DNA of 64,000 nt from Alphaproteobacteria bacterium (GCA_005884685.1 VBAH01000017.1:62001-126000), one strand, 5' to 3'. Positions 16,491-25,769 are shown, numbered from the stretch's first letter. Notes: generated by a model from the letters alone, not told the origin. Made by a program: numbers and translations.

Positions 16491-17359
16491 GACGCGCGCT
16501 TGCCGAGAATGCCCTGCGGGCGGAACAGCAGCACCAGCACGAGGATCGCGAACGCGAACATGCTTTTCGCCGACGGCGTGAACAGGAGGCCTGCCAGCGC
16601 CTCGGTCATGCCGATCAGCACGCCGCCGATAAGCGCGCCCGGCATCGAGCCGAGCCCGCCGGTGATCACGATGACGAAGGCGAGCAGCGTGTATTGCGGG
16701 CCGAGCGGTGGCGTCACGTCGATGATCAGCACCAGCATGGATCCGGCGGCGCCGACGCAGGCCGCGCCCAAACCGAATGTGAGCGCGTAGAGGCGCTTCA
16801 CGTTCAGGCCGACCACGAGCGCGCCGGTGTAATTGTCGGCGCAGGCGCGGATCGCCTTGCCGAGATCGCTGAAGCGGAAGAATGCAAACAACGCGGCGGC
16901 CACCACGATGGCGGCAAGGCCTGCGTAAACCTTCGTCGCGTCCACGATGATCCGGCCGAACGCAAAGCTGTCGAACGCGTACGACGTCTGCACGCTGCGC
17001 GCATCGGGCCCGAAGATCAGCAGCAGCGCGTTGACCATGATGATCGCGACCGCGACGAGGAGCATGAACTGCGAATGCTCGGGCCGGTCGACGAAGGGAT
17101 TGATCAGCCCGGCCTGCATCACATAGCCGAGCGCGAACAGCGCGCCCGCGATCGGCACCATCATCACCAGCGGATCGAGCCGGAAGGCCTGGAACAGCAC
17201 GATCGCGATGTACATGGCGATCGTCATCATCTCGCCATGCGCGAAATTGACCACGCGCACGACGCCGAAGATGACCGACAGGCCGAGCGCCATCAGGCCG
17301 TAGACGAGGCCGGTCAAGAGCCCGCTGACCGCCACGTTGAGGTAGATGTCGAGGGGCAC
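16487..17359 (-). CDS. Branched-chain-amino-acid-type ABC permease (LivH)
   Basis: 290 aa polytopic membrane protein with the LivH signature LSVIFGVVRVVNFAHGEMMTIAMY near the N-terminus, and the RACADNYTGALVVGLNVKRLYALTFGLG cytoplasmic loop. It is separated from the upstream binding-protein gene by 149 bp holding a family B palindrome. Confidence 0.94.
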   Translation of the reverse strand: MPLDIYLNVAVSGLLTGLVYGLMALGLSVIFGVVRVVNFAHGEMMTIAMYIAIVLFQAFRLDPLVMMVPIAGALFALGYVMQAGLINPFVDRPEHSQFMLLVAVAIIMVNALLLIFGPDARSVQTSYAFDSFAFGRIIVDATKVYAGLAAIVVAAALFAFFRFSDLGKAIRACADNYTGALVVGLNVKRLYALTFGLGAACVGAAGSMLVLIIDVTPPLGPQYTLLAFVIVITGGLGSMPGALIGGVLIGMTEALAGLLFTPSAKSMFAFAILVLVLLFRPQGILGKRAS

Positions 17360-17372
17360 GGTTCAGACTCTC

Positions 17373-17501
17373 GTCATTCCGAGGCGCCGCGCAGCGGCGA
17401 GCCCGGAATCCATAGCCACGAAACGTGCGATCTTGCTCAACTCGTGAGGCCTGTGGTTATGGATTCCGGGCTCGCGGACTGCGTCCGCGCCCCGGAATGA
17501 C
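17373..17501. repeat. Intergenic palindrome, family B
   Basis: Starts GTCATTCCGAGGCGCCG and ends GCGCCCCGGAATGAC. Internal arms carry CCGGAATCCATA and TATGGATTCCGGGCTCGCG. It sits between the binding-protein and LivH genes. Confidence 0.9.
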
Positions 17502-17508
17502 AAGAGAG

Positions 17509-18717
17509 TCACCCCCGCTTGTCATACGGCGCCATCGGCCACTCGGCCTTGGCGTTCGTCGCACCCTTCGGCGCGACCGTCACCAGCTTGCCGCCGCGGT
17601 TCTGGATGCCGGAATTCTTCAGCTTGTCGTTCTGGCCCTTCGCGTTGAACGCGATGCCCGGCCCCGGCGACACGTTGTCGGTGATGTTGGTCGCGCGGAT
17701 CGCGTCGGCGAGCGCCTTCGGATCGGTGGAGCCCGCGCGCTTGTAGGCGTCGGCCGCGATCTGCAGCGCCTCGAACGTGTAGATGTGGTTCGTGTTCATG
17801 TCGAGGTTCGGGTATTTCTTCTCGAGCGCGCCCGCCAGCGCCTTCGCGACCTTCTTGTTCGGGTCGTACCACGGCACGAAGCTCAATGGGCCGTCGCTCA
17901 GCTTGCCGAGCGTCTTGAGATACTGGTCCTCGTACCATCCCGGTCCCATCGAGAGCACGCCCTGCGGGGTCCAGCGCTGCTTCACCAATTCACGCGTGAG
18001 CAGGATCGCATCGTTGATGCGGCTGACGACAAGCAGCGCTTCCGCGCCGGTCGCCTTGGCCTTGGCAATCTCGACCGAGAGGTCCCGCGCGGCCGGATCG
18101 TAAGCGATGGTCTCCTTGATTTCGTACGGCATGTTGAACTTCGGCATCACCGCGCCGATGCCTTTCTGCATGGCGGTGCCGAACGTGTCGTTGACGTGCA
18201 TGAACACGACCGACGTCGGCGCCTTGCCCACTTCGGCGAAAATCTCCTTCTGGTTGGCGAAGGCATCGCCCAGGATCATCGGTGCGGTCGGGAAGTTGCG
18301 GAACACGAACTTGTAGCCCTGCTCGGTGATGTCCGGCGCGGCCGCGATGTTGATGACGTAGGGAATGCCCTTCTGCTCGGCGACCTGCGCGATCGCGCTG
18401 CTCTGGCCGGAATCGAAGGCGCCGATCAGGAGCTGCGCGCCGTCCGCGATCAGCTTCTCGGCGCGCGAGCGCGCAACGTCGACATTGGTCTCGGTGTCGG
18501 CGTTCATGATCTGCAGGTCGGGTAGCCCGAGATCCTTCAGGATCGGGGCAGCGAGCTCGACGCCGCGGAAGCAGTCCTGCCCGATGCTTGCCTGATAGCC
18601 CGAGCGCGGCAGCAGCACGCCGACTTTCAGCGCGCCGCCCTGCGCGCGCACGACGGCGGGCGCCGCGAGCAGCGCGGCGCTGCCGGCGAGCAGGTGACGG
18701 CGGGTGAGATGTTTCAT
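17509..18717 (-). CDS. Branched-chain-amino-acid-type substrate-binding protein (LivK family)
   Basis: 402 aa. The signal MKHLTRRHLLAGSAALLAAPAVVRAQ has an RR motif compatible with Tat export. The mature part is a Peripla_BP_6 protein (VGVLLPRSGYQASIGQDCFRGVELA). It is the ligand-recognition subunit for the LivHMGF genes downstream. The amidase and DUF2848 genes upstream on the same strand suggest an amide-like or ureide-like ligand, which is inference. Confidence 0.93.
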   Translation of the reverse strand: MKHLTRRHLLAGSAALLAAPAVVRAQGGALKVGVLLPRSGYQASIGQDCFRGVELAAPILKDLGLPDLQIMNADTETNVDVARSRAEKLIADGAQLLIGAFDSGQSSAIAQVAEQKGIPYVINIAAAPDITEQGYKFVFRNFPTAPMILGDAFANQKEIFAEVGKAPTSVVFMHVNDTFGTAMQKGIGAVMPKFNMPYEIKETIAYDPAARDLSVEIAKAKATGAEALLVVSRINDAILLTRELVKQRWTPQGVLSMGPGWYEDQYLKTLGKLSDGPLSFVPWYDPNKKVAKALAGALEKKYPNLDMNTNHIYTFEALQIAADAYKRAGSTDPKALADAIRATNITDNVSPGPGIAFNAKGQNDKLKNSGIQNRGGKLVTVAPKGATNAKAEWPMAPYDKRG

Positions 18718-18782
18718 GAATTCCTCCCTGGCGCTTTGGTGCGAACTTAGAGGCTTTGCCCGAACGGAGGCAAGCGGAGATT

Positions 18783-18797
18783 GTTATGGATTATAAC
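18783..18797. promoter_or_regulatory. AT-rich inverted repeat GTTAT-N5-ATAAC upstream of livK-like gene
   Basis: A 5-5-5 inverted repeat lies in a strikingly AT-rich 20-bp island (TATAATGTTATAAT on the minus strand) between the amidase and binding-protein genes. It could be an operator and -10 region giving the transporter its own promoter. No regulator gene is adjacent. Confidence 0.4.
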
Positions 18798-18815
18798 ATT
18801 ATACCGAGCCGCCGC

Positions 18816-20102
18816 TCACGCGGCAAACAGCCGCTCGATGCCGGCCGCGAGGTCGAACAGCCGGCGATCATGGCCGTTGCGCGCGACCAGCATCAGCCCG
18901 ACCGGCAGTCCCGCGCCCGGAATGGGGATCGAGATCGCGCACATGTCGAAGAAATTCCACGCCGAGGTATTGCGCAGCAGCAGCATGTTGTTGGCATTGA
19001 AGGTGTGGGTGTCTTCCATCTCGGCAATGGTCGGCGCGGTGATCGGCGTGGTCGGCAGGGCCAGCGCGTCGAGGCCCGCGAGCTGTGCATCCATCGCACG
19101 CACGAGCCGGGCGCGCTCGCGCGCCATTTCGACATAGTCCGCGGCGGACAGTTTTGCGCCGCGCTCGATGCGCGCGCGTACGTTCGGATCGAACTCGTTG
19201 GCGCGGCGCGCGAGGTTGTCGCGATGGATCGAATACGCTTCGGCCGGCGCGAAGCCGCCTTTCGCGTTGACGGCGAGCATCGCGTCGAACAGCGGCATCG
19301 GCTGATCGGTGAGCCGCACGCCCGCATCGGTCAGCGTCTTCTTCGCGGCGCCGAAGCGCGTGCCGACGGTATTATCGAAGTCCTTGAGCAGCATGCCCTG
19401 CGGAATGCCGAGCCGCAGGCCCGCGACCGGCGCAGGTTCGAGCGCCGCGAAGTCCTCGCCCGCCATCACGGCGTCGGCGTTCGCGCAATCCGCGACGCTG
19501 CGCGCGAGCGGTCCGATGGAGTCGAGCATGTAGGAGAGCGGGAACGCGCCCTCGGTCGGCACGCGCCACTGGCTCGGCTTGAAGCCGACGATTCCGCACA
19601 GTGCGGCCGGAATGCGCGTCGAGCCGCCGGTGTCGGTGCCGATCGCGATCTCGCACATCCGGTCGGCGGCGGCGACCGCCGCGCCCGACGACGAGCCGCC
19701 GGGCACGCGCGCGCGCTCGGCCGGATTGCCGGGCGTGCCGTAATGCGGGTTCATGCCGACGCCGGAAAACGCAAACTCCGTCATGTTGGTCTTGGCGACG
19801 ATCACCGCGCCGGCGGCGCGCAGCCGCCGCACGACCGGCGCATCGGCACTCGCCGACGGCGCGTCGGCCATGATGCGCGAGCCGGCCCGGGTCGGCTCGC
19901 CCGCAACGTCGAACAGGTCCTTGACGGTGACGATCGCGCCGTCGAGACACCCAAGCGAAATGCCGCTCTTCGCGCGGGCATCGGCGGCATCGGCGGCGGC
20001 GCGCGCCGCGTCGGCATAGACCGTGAGGCAGGCGCGCGCCCCCTCGCCTTTCGGATCGGCAATGCGCGCGAGCGCTTGATCGAGCCGGTCGCGGACGCTC
20101 AT
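18816..20102 (-). CDS. Amidase (amidase signature family)
   Basis: 428 aa. Amidase-signature landmarks are the catalytic Lys in TVKDLFDVAGEPT, the Gly/Ser-rich motif PGGSSSGAAVAAA carrying the cis-Ser, and GTDTGGSTRIPAALCGIVGFKPS carrying the nucleophilic Ser. It hydrolyses an amide to acid plus ammonia in the cytoplasm. It overlaps the DUF2848 gene by 4 bases, so the two are translated together. Position between urease genes and a Liv-type importer suggests nitrogen scavenging from an imported amide. Confidence 0.92.
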   Translation of the reverse strand: MSVRDRLDQALARIADPKGEGARACLTVYADAARAAADAADARAKSGISLGCLDGAIVTVKDLFDVAGEPTRAGSRIMADAPSASADAPVVRRLRAAGAVIVAKTNMTEFAFSGVGMNPHYGTPGNPAERARVPGGSSSGAAVAAADRMCEIAIGTDTGGSTRIPAALCGIVGFKPSQWRVPTEGAFPLSYMLDSIGPLARSVADCANADAVMAGEDFAALEPAPVAGLRLGIPQGMLLKDFDNTVGTRFGAAKKTLTDAGVRLTDQPMPLFDAMLAVNAKGGFAPAEAYSIHRDNLARRANEFDPNVRARIERGAKLSAADYVEMARERARLVRAMDAQLAGLDALALPTTPITAPTIAEMEDTHTFNANNMLLLRNTSAWNFFDMCAISIPIPGAGLPVGLMLVARNGHDRRLFDLAAGIERLFAA

Positions 20103-20773
20103 GAGACCACCGGCAGGCTGATCACGTCATAGGCATGCGTCATGCGGCGCCCGAGCACCGGGTCTTCCAGCTCCATATCGAAGCGCGCGGCCGGGCGGAT
20201 GCCGCCTTTGGCGCCGATCGTGCCGCACATGACGACGGTGTCGGCGACGAACGCCCGGCCATAGCGGGTCATCAGATCGACCGGGTCGCGCATCAGGGCG
20301 AGCGGGCCTTCCTGGTAGAGCGTCCGCGCGCCATCGATCGTGGCGTATGAGCGGATGACGAGTTGGTCCCAGTGCGGCGCGATGTCCTCGAACCTCCACA
20401 GCGCCGCTCCCAGCACCTTGCCGCACAGCTGCTTCGACAGCGCGATGCCCATCGTCTCCGCCTTGCGGTCGGTGTGGTCCGAGCCGAGGCCGATCCAGAG
20501 GCCATCGTCGAGCGCGACGATGACCGGCTCGACCTCGCCCGACGTGTCCGGCCCGAGCACTTCGAGCCTGTCGGTCTGCACCACGTTGGTCACGGCATTG
20601 CGATAGAATACCGGCACGGCGGAGGGCCGCGGCACGCCGATCGCCGCCAGTTCCTCGATGTGATGGTTCAGCGCCGCCTCGTCGCGCCCGGTCCACCCGG
20701 CGACGATCAGCGCCGCGGGCGTCATGCTGACCTGATCGGTCCTGTCCCGGAAGAAGCGCGTGAACGTGAGCAT
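20099..20773 (-). CDS. DUF2848 family protein
   Basis: 224 aa soluble protein. The pattern VALDDGLWIGLGSDHTDRKAETMGIALSKQ and the C-terminal GTIGAKGGIRPAARFDMELEDPVLGR identify it as DUF2848, whose reaction I cannot name. It starts directly after ureG and overlaps the amidase start by 4 bases, which ties it to amide or urea nitrogen metabolism. The Asp/His-rich GSDHTD segment could be a metal or catalytic site. Confidence 0.85.
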   Translation of the reverse strand: MLTFTRFFRDRTDQVSMTPAALIVAGWTGRDEAALNHHIEELAAIGVPRPSAVPVFYRNAVTNVVQTDRLEVLGPDTSGEVEPVIVALDDGLWIGLGSDHTDRKAETMGIALSKQLCGKVLGAALWRFEDIAPHWDQLVIRSYATIDGARTLYQEGPLALMRDPVDLMTRYGRAFVADTVVMCGTIGAKGGIRPAARFDMELEDPVLGRRMTHAYDVISLPVVS

Positions 20774-21403
20774 TCAGACCCCGAGGCCCCCCTTGTCGGT
20801 GATGAACCGGACCACCGTATCGACACCGCTGCCGGTCTTCAAATTGGTGAACACGAACGGGCGCGCCCCGCGCATCTTCTTCGCGTCGCGCTCCATCACC
20901 TCGAGCGAGGCGCCGACGTGCGGCGCGAGATCGACCTTGTTGATCACCAGCAGGTCCGAGCGCGTGATGCCCGGTCCGCCCTTCGAGGGAATTTTGTCGC
21001 CCGCCGCGACGTCGATGACGTAGACCGTGAGGTCGGCCAGTTCCGGCGAGAACGTTGCGGCGAGATTGTCGCCGCCGGATTCGATCAGCACCAGATCGAG
21101 CGCGGGAAATTTCTGCCGCATCTCGGCGACCGCCGCGAGGTTGATCGATGCGTCCTCGCGGATCGCCGTATGCGGGCAGCCGCCGGTCTCCACGCCCGCG
21201 ATGCGCTCGGGCGCGAGCGCGCCGGAGCGCACCAGATATTCGGCATCCCACTTGGTGTAGATGTCGTTGGTGATGGCCGCGATCTCGTAACGCCCGCGCA
21301 GCCGCTTGCACAGCGCGTCCATCAGCGCGGTCTTGCCGGAGCCGACCGGCCCGCCGATGCCGACGCGGAGCGGGCCGTTGGGATTCTTTGCGTTCACGGT
21401 CAT
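20774..21403 (-). CDS. ureG: Urease accessory GTPase UreG
   Basis: 209 aa from the ATG at 21403 ([19 protein letters not shown]), the family length; the open frame continues upstream through a repeat and is not coding. P-loop [23 protein letters not shown] with the conserved CPH nickel site, [17 protein letters not shown], and [11 protein letters not shown] as G4. UreG hydrolyses GTP to drive nickel insertion into urease with UreD, UreF and UreE. Confidence 0.97.
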   Translation of the reverse strand: MTVNAKNPNGPLRVGIGGPVGSGKTALMDALCKRLRGRYEIAAITNDIYTKWDAEYLVRSGALAPERIAGVETGGCPHTAIREDASINLAAVAEMRQKFPALDLVLIESGGDNLAATFSPELADLTVYVIDVAAGDKIPSKGGPGITRSDLLVINKVDLAPHVGASLEVMERDAKKMRGARPFVFTNLKTGSGVDTVVRFITDKGGLGV

Positions 21404-21428
21404 CAAGTCTTTCCCGTCCCCTATCGGG

Positions 21429-21451
21429 ATCGCCGGGTCAAGCCCGGCGAT
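21429..21451. repeat. Short palindrome in ureF-ureG gap
   Basis: ATCGCCGGG and CCCGGCGAT flank TCAAG: a 9-bp stem of the widespread alphaproteobacterial type that encodes GLDPAI when read through. It lies between ureF and ureG. Confidence 0.75.
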
Positions 21452-21464
21452 GACGAGAGGTGAA

Positions 21465-22151
21465 TCATGACCGGAACAGCCGGGTATACTGCGTTTCATG
21501 CCGCATGCTGGCGATGTCGGCGCGGAACGCGGCGCCCCCAATCCGATCGAGCGGCGTCGTCAGGGCGCGCGCGGCAGTCGTGGCGACGATCGGCTCGGAC
21601 GCGGCGAGCAGGCGCTGCCCGTCGGTCTGGCCGAGCGGGATGAGCCGCACGCCGGCCGAGATCAGGTTCGCCGTCACGGCGTGCAGGTAAGCGCCGAGCG
21701 CGGGCTCAACCGCGATGCCATGGCCTGCAGCTGCCACAGCGACCGCGACCGGGTAGGCGATTGGCCCATCCCAGGTCGCGGCGAGCCGGTCGAGCGCGGC
21801 GCAAGGCCATGCGGCGCGGGTTGCCTCAATGAAGGCGCGGCCCTGCGCGGTCGTTTCGAGATGACGCTCCTTCGAGGGCGCGAAGGCGGCGGCAAGCTCG
21901 GCGAGTTCACGCAGCGCGCCGTCGGCGTTCGCGTCAATCGCGCGATGCGCATGCACGAAGAACACCGCATCGCAAAGGCCTCCACCCTGCGCAAGGATAA
22001 CCGCGAGCCAGCGACCCAGCGTTGGGGCATCGCCGATGTCGCCGCTTTCCACTGCCCACTCGATGCCGCTCGAATACGAGAACGCGCCGACCGGATAGGC
22101 GGGCGAGAGCCACGCCATCAGACGGTAGAGCGCGCTGGCCTCGTCACGCAT
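21465..22151 (-). CDS. ureF: Urease accessory protein UreF
   Basis: 228 aa from the ATG at 22151 ([35 protein letters not shown]), the UreF hallmark. All-helical, cytoplasmic. It bridges UreD and UreG and acts as fidelity factor in nickel loading. The start lies inside the 3' end of ureE (8-base overlap), so the two are coupled. Confidence 0.95.
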   Translation of the reverse strand: MRDEASALYRLMAWLSPAYPVGAFSYSSGIEWAVESGDIGDAPTLGRWLAVILAQGGGLCDAVFFVHAHRAIDANADGALRELAELAAAFAPSKERHLETTAQGRAFIEATRAAWPCAALDRLAATWDGPIAYPVAVAVAAAGHGIAVEPALGAYLHAVTANLISAGVRLIPLGQTDGQRLLAASEPIVATTAARALTTPLDRIGGAAFRADIASMRHETQYTRLFRS

Positions 22152-22584
22152 GAGGATGACTGTGCGGCGCGGCCGGCTCCGGATCGAACGACGCCTCGAT
22201 CGCCTTGATGACGCCGCCAAGCCCTCGCACCATTTCCTCCAGCACATGATCGTGCCGGATGCGGAAAGCCTGCGCGACGAACTGGATGTCGGTGTGCCGG
22301 TTGCCGATGTGCCAGGCCAGCCGCACCAAATCGAGCGGCGTCTTCGCGCTCACTTCGATCAGCGGCTCCGCGCGCCCGGCCACCGCAATGAGCGAGCCAT
22401 CGTCCAGCACCAGCGCGTCGCCGTCATGCAGCGTGACGGGAGAAGGAAAGTCGAGCAGCAGCTTCGTGCCCTCGTCGCTCGTCAGCACGATGCGGCGCCG
22501 CTGCCGGTCATCCGCATCGAGCACGACGCGATCGACAACCGGGCCCGACGCGCCGGCGCGCCTGATCTCGCTCACGCGCTTCAT
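22144..22584 (-). CDS. ureE: Urease accessory nickel chaperone UreE
   Basis: 146 aa. N-terminal peptide-binding domain, then the metal-binding domain with WHIGNRHTDIQF and AFRIRHDHVLEEMVRGLG. The C-terminus has only a short His tail (HSHPHA), not the long His-rich tail of some UreE proteins. It delivers Ni2+ to UreG. A 282-bp gap separates it from the GFA gene upstream, where ureC would normally lie. Confidence 0.95.
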   Translation of the reverse strand: MKRVSEIRRAGASGPVVDRVVLDADDRQRRRIVLTSDEGTKLLLDFPSPVTLHDGDALVLDDGSLIAVAGRAEPLIEVSAKTPLDLVRLAWHIGNRHTDIQFVAQAFRIRHDHVLEEMVRGLGGVIKAIEASFDPEPAAPHSHPHA

Positions 22585-22866
22585 GCGCCGCGCCTCGATT
22601 CGTCCCCGGTCTTATCCACCGGCCCTGTGGACTTTGCGGTTTCGATTGCAAGCCAATCCGCGTGCGCTATCCTCACTGCCAGATGCTCGCGTTCGGTTCG
22701 CCGGATGTGGGGATCGCCAAGACCAGATTGGTCTGGGTGGTGGCGCCGCTACCGGTGCCGCGCCAAGTGACCGGTTTGATCTCGGTTCCCAGCGGCGGGT
22801 AGCCGCGCTGAGAGCGTGACGGGTGGGCGCAAGTCCGCCCGTCATCGCTTTTGGGGGTCCGCATCG

Positions 22867-23226
22867 TCAGAACGCCCGGCCGTTCACGTGCTTGACCTTG
22901 AGCTTCTCCGGCTCGACGCCGTCGAGGCAGCGAGCGTTGACCGCCACGACATCAGCGCCGTCGCTTGGCCGCTTGCCGCGCGCAAACGACTGAATGCCGC
23001 AGGTCGAACAGAACAGATGATGGATGACGTGCTTGTTGAATTGGTATTCGGTCAGGGCACCCTCGCCTGAAATCAGCTTGAACTGCTGCGCCGGCGCGAA
23101 CGCGAGCAGCGAACCGAGCCGCCCGCAACGCGAGCAATTGCAGGCGATGACTTCACCCAGTTCGAGCGAGACTTCGTAGCGGACTGCGCCGCACTGGCAG
23201 CCGCCGGTGTAGGTTTGCGCGCTCAC
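22867..23226 (-). CDS. GFA family (CENP-V/glutathione-dependent formaldehyde-activating-like) protein
   Basis: 119 aa. Cys pairs [20 protein letters not shown] and [12 protein letters not shown] give the zinc-binding GFA beta-tent fold. It starts with GTG overlapping the ureB stop (GTGA), so it is translated from the urease message. GFA proteins are mostly of unknown function; a formaldehyde-glutathione role holds only for a few. It occupies the slot of the missing catalytic ureC gene, which is unusual. Confidence 0.9.
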   Translation of the reverse strand: MSAQTYTGGCQCGAVRYEVSLELGEVIACNCSRCGRLGSLLAFAPAQQFKLISGEGALTEYQFNKHVIHHLFCSTCGIQSFARGKRPSDGADVVAVNARCLDGVEPEKLKVKHVNGRAF

Positions 23227-23528
23227 AGCTTCCCCATCACCTGTTGCCGGAAGCCGTAGACCGTCCGCTTGCCCGCGAGCGCGACCAGCGTCACGTCGCG
23301 GGTCTGGCCCGGCTCGAAGCGCACCGCCGTGCCGGCCGCGATATTGAGCCGCATGCCGCGCGCTTTCTTTCGGTCGAATTTCAGCGCGGGATTGGTCTCG
23401 AAGAAATGGTAGTGCGAGCCGACCTGGATCGGCCGGTCGCCGGTATTGGTGACCGACAGCGTCACGGTCTTGCGGCCGGCGTTGAGTTCGATCTCGCCGT
23501 CCTTGATGAACATTTCGCCGGGGATCAT
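23223..23528 (-). CDS. ureB: Urease subunit beta
   Basis: 101 aa from the ATG at 23528 ([18 protein letters not shown]), the standard UreB N-terminus, with GAGG 8 nt upstream. Contains [17 protein letters not shown] and [10 protein letters not shown]. It is a structural subunit of the (UreABC)3 nickel enzyme. The frame stays open upstream only across a palindromic repeat. Confidence 0.96.
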   Translation of the reverse strand: MIPGEMFIKDGEIELNAGRKTVTLSVTNTGDRPIQVGSHYHFFETNPALKFDRKKARGMRLNIAAGTAVRFEPGQTRDVTLVALAGKRTVYGFRQQVMGKL

Positions 23529-23546
23529 TGCTTCCACCTCTCCGCC

Positions 23547-23718
23547 GTCATTCCGGGGCGCCGCCAACGGGTCCGCGCGAAGCGCGGCCCGATGACAAGC
23601 TCCGCGGCGAGCCCGGAATCCATAACCGCCATCATTCGTATGACGCGCTGACCTTCGCAATCGCATCCATGGTGTCTATGGATTCCGGGCTCCTCGCTTC
23701 GCTCGGCCCCGGAATGAC
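23547..23718. repeat. Intergenic palindrome, family B with inserted module
   Basis: Outer arms GTCATTCCGGGGC and GCCCCGGAATGAC. The left arm carries an extra ~49-bp module at 23560-23608 that the right arm lacks. It lies between ureA and ureB. Confidence 0.88.
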
Positions 23719-23726
23719 CAACTCCA

Positions 23727-24029
23727 TCACCGTATCGGCTCGTGCACCGTCACCAGCTTCGTCCCGTCCGGGAACGTGGCCTCGACCTGCACGTCGTGAA
23801 TCATTTCCGGGATGCCATCCATCACCTGCGCGCGCGTGAGCACTTGCGCGCCGGCCTGCATCAGGTCGGCGACAGTACGGCCGTCGCGCGCGCCCTCGAG
23901 GATGAAATCGGAGATCAGCGCGACCGCTTCCGGATGGTTGAGCTTCACGCCGCGTTCGAGCCGCCGCCGCGCCACCATGGCGGCGACCGAGATCAAGAGC
24001 TTGTCCTTCTCGCGCGGCGTCAGGTTCAT
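23727..24029 (-). CDS. ureA: Urease subunit gamma
   Basis: 100 aa, the full UreA length: [39 protein letters not shown] and [19 protein letters not shown] are diagnostic. Structural subunit of urease. It starts 10 bp after ureD; the 198-bp gap to ureB is filled by a family B repeat. Confidence 0.97.
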   Translation of the reverse strand: MNLTPREKDKLLISVAAMVARRRLERGVKLNHPEAVALISDFILEGARDGRTVADLMQAGAQVLTRAQVMDGIPEMIHDVQVEATFPDGTKLVTVHEPIR

Positions 24030-24039
24030 CGTCGTCCCG

Positions 24040-24870
24040 TCAGTTCGTCCAGATCCGCGGCAGGCCCCCGCGCAGCGCTGTCATAACATGCACCAGATCG
24101 CGCCGTAACGCCGCCCCGTCGGCCGCACACAGCCGGACGACGGCGATGCCGTTCCAGGCCGATGCGCCGACCTCGCCGGCGAGATCATCCTGCAGCGCGC
24201 GCACGTTTGCCACGAGGGCATCGTCGCCCGGCGCGATCAGCACCGTGGCGATCGCGATGCCGCCGTTGGCAACCGGCGGCGCGGCGAGCCGCGCCGCAAT
24301 CTCCCCCTCGAGCCGCACGGTTTCGGCATAGATCAGCCTGCCGTCGCGCCGCACGCGCCAGCGGTCGGCGAGTGCGCCCTCCTCGACCGCCTCGCCCATG
24401 CCGGTGCGGCCGAACACGATCGCTTCGGCAAGGAACAGGCGCGCATCCGCCGCGAGATCGACCTCGATCGTGCGAGCAAGCCGCGCGCGGTCGAACAGGA
24501 TCGTTTCCTGCGGCAGCCACGCGAGGGACGCGCCGGCGGCAACATCCAGCCTCACATCGATCAGCGAGTCGGGTCCGAGCGACCGGTAGATCTTCTCGGC
24601 CGCCGCCGTGGTGACGAGGAGGCGCGTGCCCCGCCCGGCCGCAATGTCGAGAGCGAAGCGGTCGCCGCCCGCGATGCCGCCCGCGGTGTTGATCAGCACC
24701 GCCTCGAGCTCGGCGGCCGGCGCACCGGGGCAGCGCACGCGCAGCGAACCCGCCTCGTGCACCGCCGCCCGCCGCGTCTTGCCGCCGGCGGATTTCACGG
24801 CAAACGCGACCGAGCCGAACGCACGATTGGCGGCGAAGATGGTTTCGCTCTTCGCCGCCACCGTGGTCAC
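24040..24870 (-). CDS. ureD: Urease accessory protein UreD
   Basis: 276 aa. Shows the UreD segments [34 protein letters not shown] and [24 protein letters not shown]. It is the scaffold that binds apo-urease and recruits UreF and UreG. It is first of the ure genes, 116 bp downstream of urtE with a family D palindrome in the gap. Confidence 0.96.
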   Translation of the reverse strand: MTTVAAKSETIFAANRAFGSVAFAVKSAGGKTRRAAVHEAGSLRVRCPGAPAAELEAVLINTAGGIAGGDRFALDIAAGRGTRLLVTTAAAEKIYRSLGPDSLIDVRLDVAAGASLAWLPQETILFDRARLARTIEVDLAADARLFLAEAIVFGRTGMGEAVEEGALADRWRVRRDGRLIYAETVRLEGEIAARLAAPPVANGGIAIATVLIAPGDDALVANVRALQDDLAGEVGASAWNGIAVVRLCAADGAALRRDLVHVMTALRGGLPRIWTN

Positions 24871-24883
24871 TGTCGCATACTCC

Positions 24884-24959
24884 GCTCATTCCCGCGCAAG
24901 CGGGAATCCAGGGCCAGGAAAAGAAAGAACTGGGTCCCCGCTTGCGCGGGGACGAGCGG
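24884..24959. repeat. Intergenic palindrome, family D (double hairpin)
   Basis: ATTCCCGCGCAAGCGGGAAT and GTCCCCGCTTGCGCGGGGAC hairpins, like the copy at 2748. It lies in the urtE-ureD gap. Confidence 0.88.
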
Positions 24960-24986
24960 ATATGAACGATTCAATCTCATTGGAAG

Positions 24987-25682
24987 CTAGATCGCCATCG
25001 CGCGCTTGAGCGCAGCCTCGTCGAGTTCGGCGCGCCCCGCCGCATAGATCACCTGCCCGCGATCCATGACGAGGAAATTGTCGCCCAGCTCCTGCGCAAA
25101 ATCGAGATACTGCTCGACCAGAATGATCGCGATCTTGCCGAGATTGCGCAGATACTGGATCGCGCGGCCGATGTCCTTGATGATCGACGGCTGGATGCCT
25201 TCGGTCGGCTCGTCGAGCAGCAGGAGGCGCGGCCGCATCACCAGCGCGCGGCCGATCGCGAGTTGCTGCTGCTGTCCGCCGGAGAGATCGCCGCCGCGCC
25301 GCCGCAGCATGCTGTTGAGTACGGGGAAGAGCGCGAACACGTCGTCCGGGATCGAGCGTTCTTCCCGATTGAGCGGCGCAAACCCGGTTTCGAGGTTTTC
25401 CTCAACGGTGAGCAGCGGAAAAATCTCGCGCCCCTGCGGCACGTAGGCGATGCCGCGGCGCGCGCGGTCGGCAGGCCTCAGCGCGGTGATGTCGCTCCCC
25501 TCCCACACGATCGAGCCGCCCGACACCGGGTGCTGGCCCATCAGGGCATCGAGCAGGCTGGTCTTGCCGACGCCGTTGCGCCCGAGCACGCAGGTCACCT
25601 TCCCGGGCTCGGCCTTCATGGTGATGCCGCGCAGCGCCTGCGCGGCGCCGTAGTGGAGATTGATGGCGTTCACCTCAAGCAT
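24987..25682 (-). CDS. urtE: Urea ABC transporter ATP-binding subunit UrtE
   Basis: 231 aa. Walker A GRNGVGKTS, signature LSGGQQQQLAIGRAL, Walker B LLLLDEPTEGIQPSIIKDI; the EGIQPSII run is typical of UrtE. The inner-face ATPase pairs with UrtD. It lies directly upstream of the urease genes, linking urea import to hydrolysis. Confidence 0.95.
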   Translation of the reverse strand: MLEVNAINLHYGAAQALRGITMKAEPGKVTCVLGRNGVGKTSLLDALMGQHPVSGGSIVWEGSDITALRPADRARRGIAYVPQGREIFPLLTVEENLETGFAPLNREERSIPDDVFALFPVLNSMLRRRGGDLSGGQQQQLAIGRALVMRPRLLLLDEPTEGIQPSIIKDIGRAIQYLRNLGKIAIILVEQYLDFAQELGDNFLVMDRGQVIYAAGRAELDEAALKRAMAI

Positions 25683-25696
25683 CTTCGTCTCTCACC

Positions 25697-25769
25697 AGGC
25701 GAATGGCGAATAGCGAGTAGCGAGTAGCCAACTTGCTTCCATTCGCAATTCGCCACTCGCCATTCGCCT
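25697..25769. repeat. Palindrome in urtD-urtE gap
   Basis: Arms AGGCGAATGGCGA and TCGCCATTCGCCT flank tandem GCGAGTAGCGAGTAG copies. The urtD stop codon lies inside the right arm. This is a family distinct from A, B, D and E. Confidence 0.85.

Noticed and set aside
22612-22864. Minus-strand frames in the GFA-ureE gap as a ureC remnant
   Set aside because: The translations show none of the UreC motifs and no ribosome site; I see no gene in this stretch.
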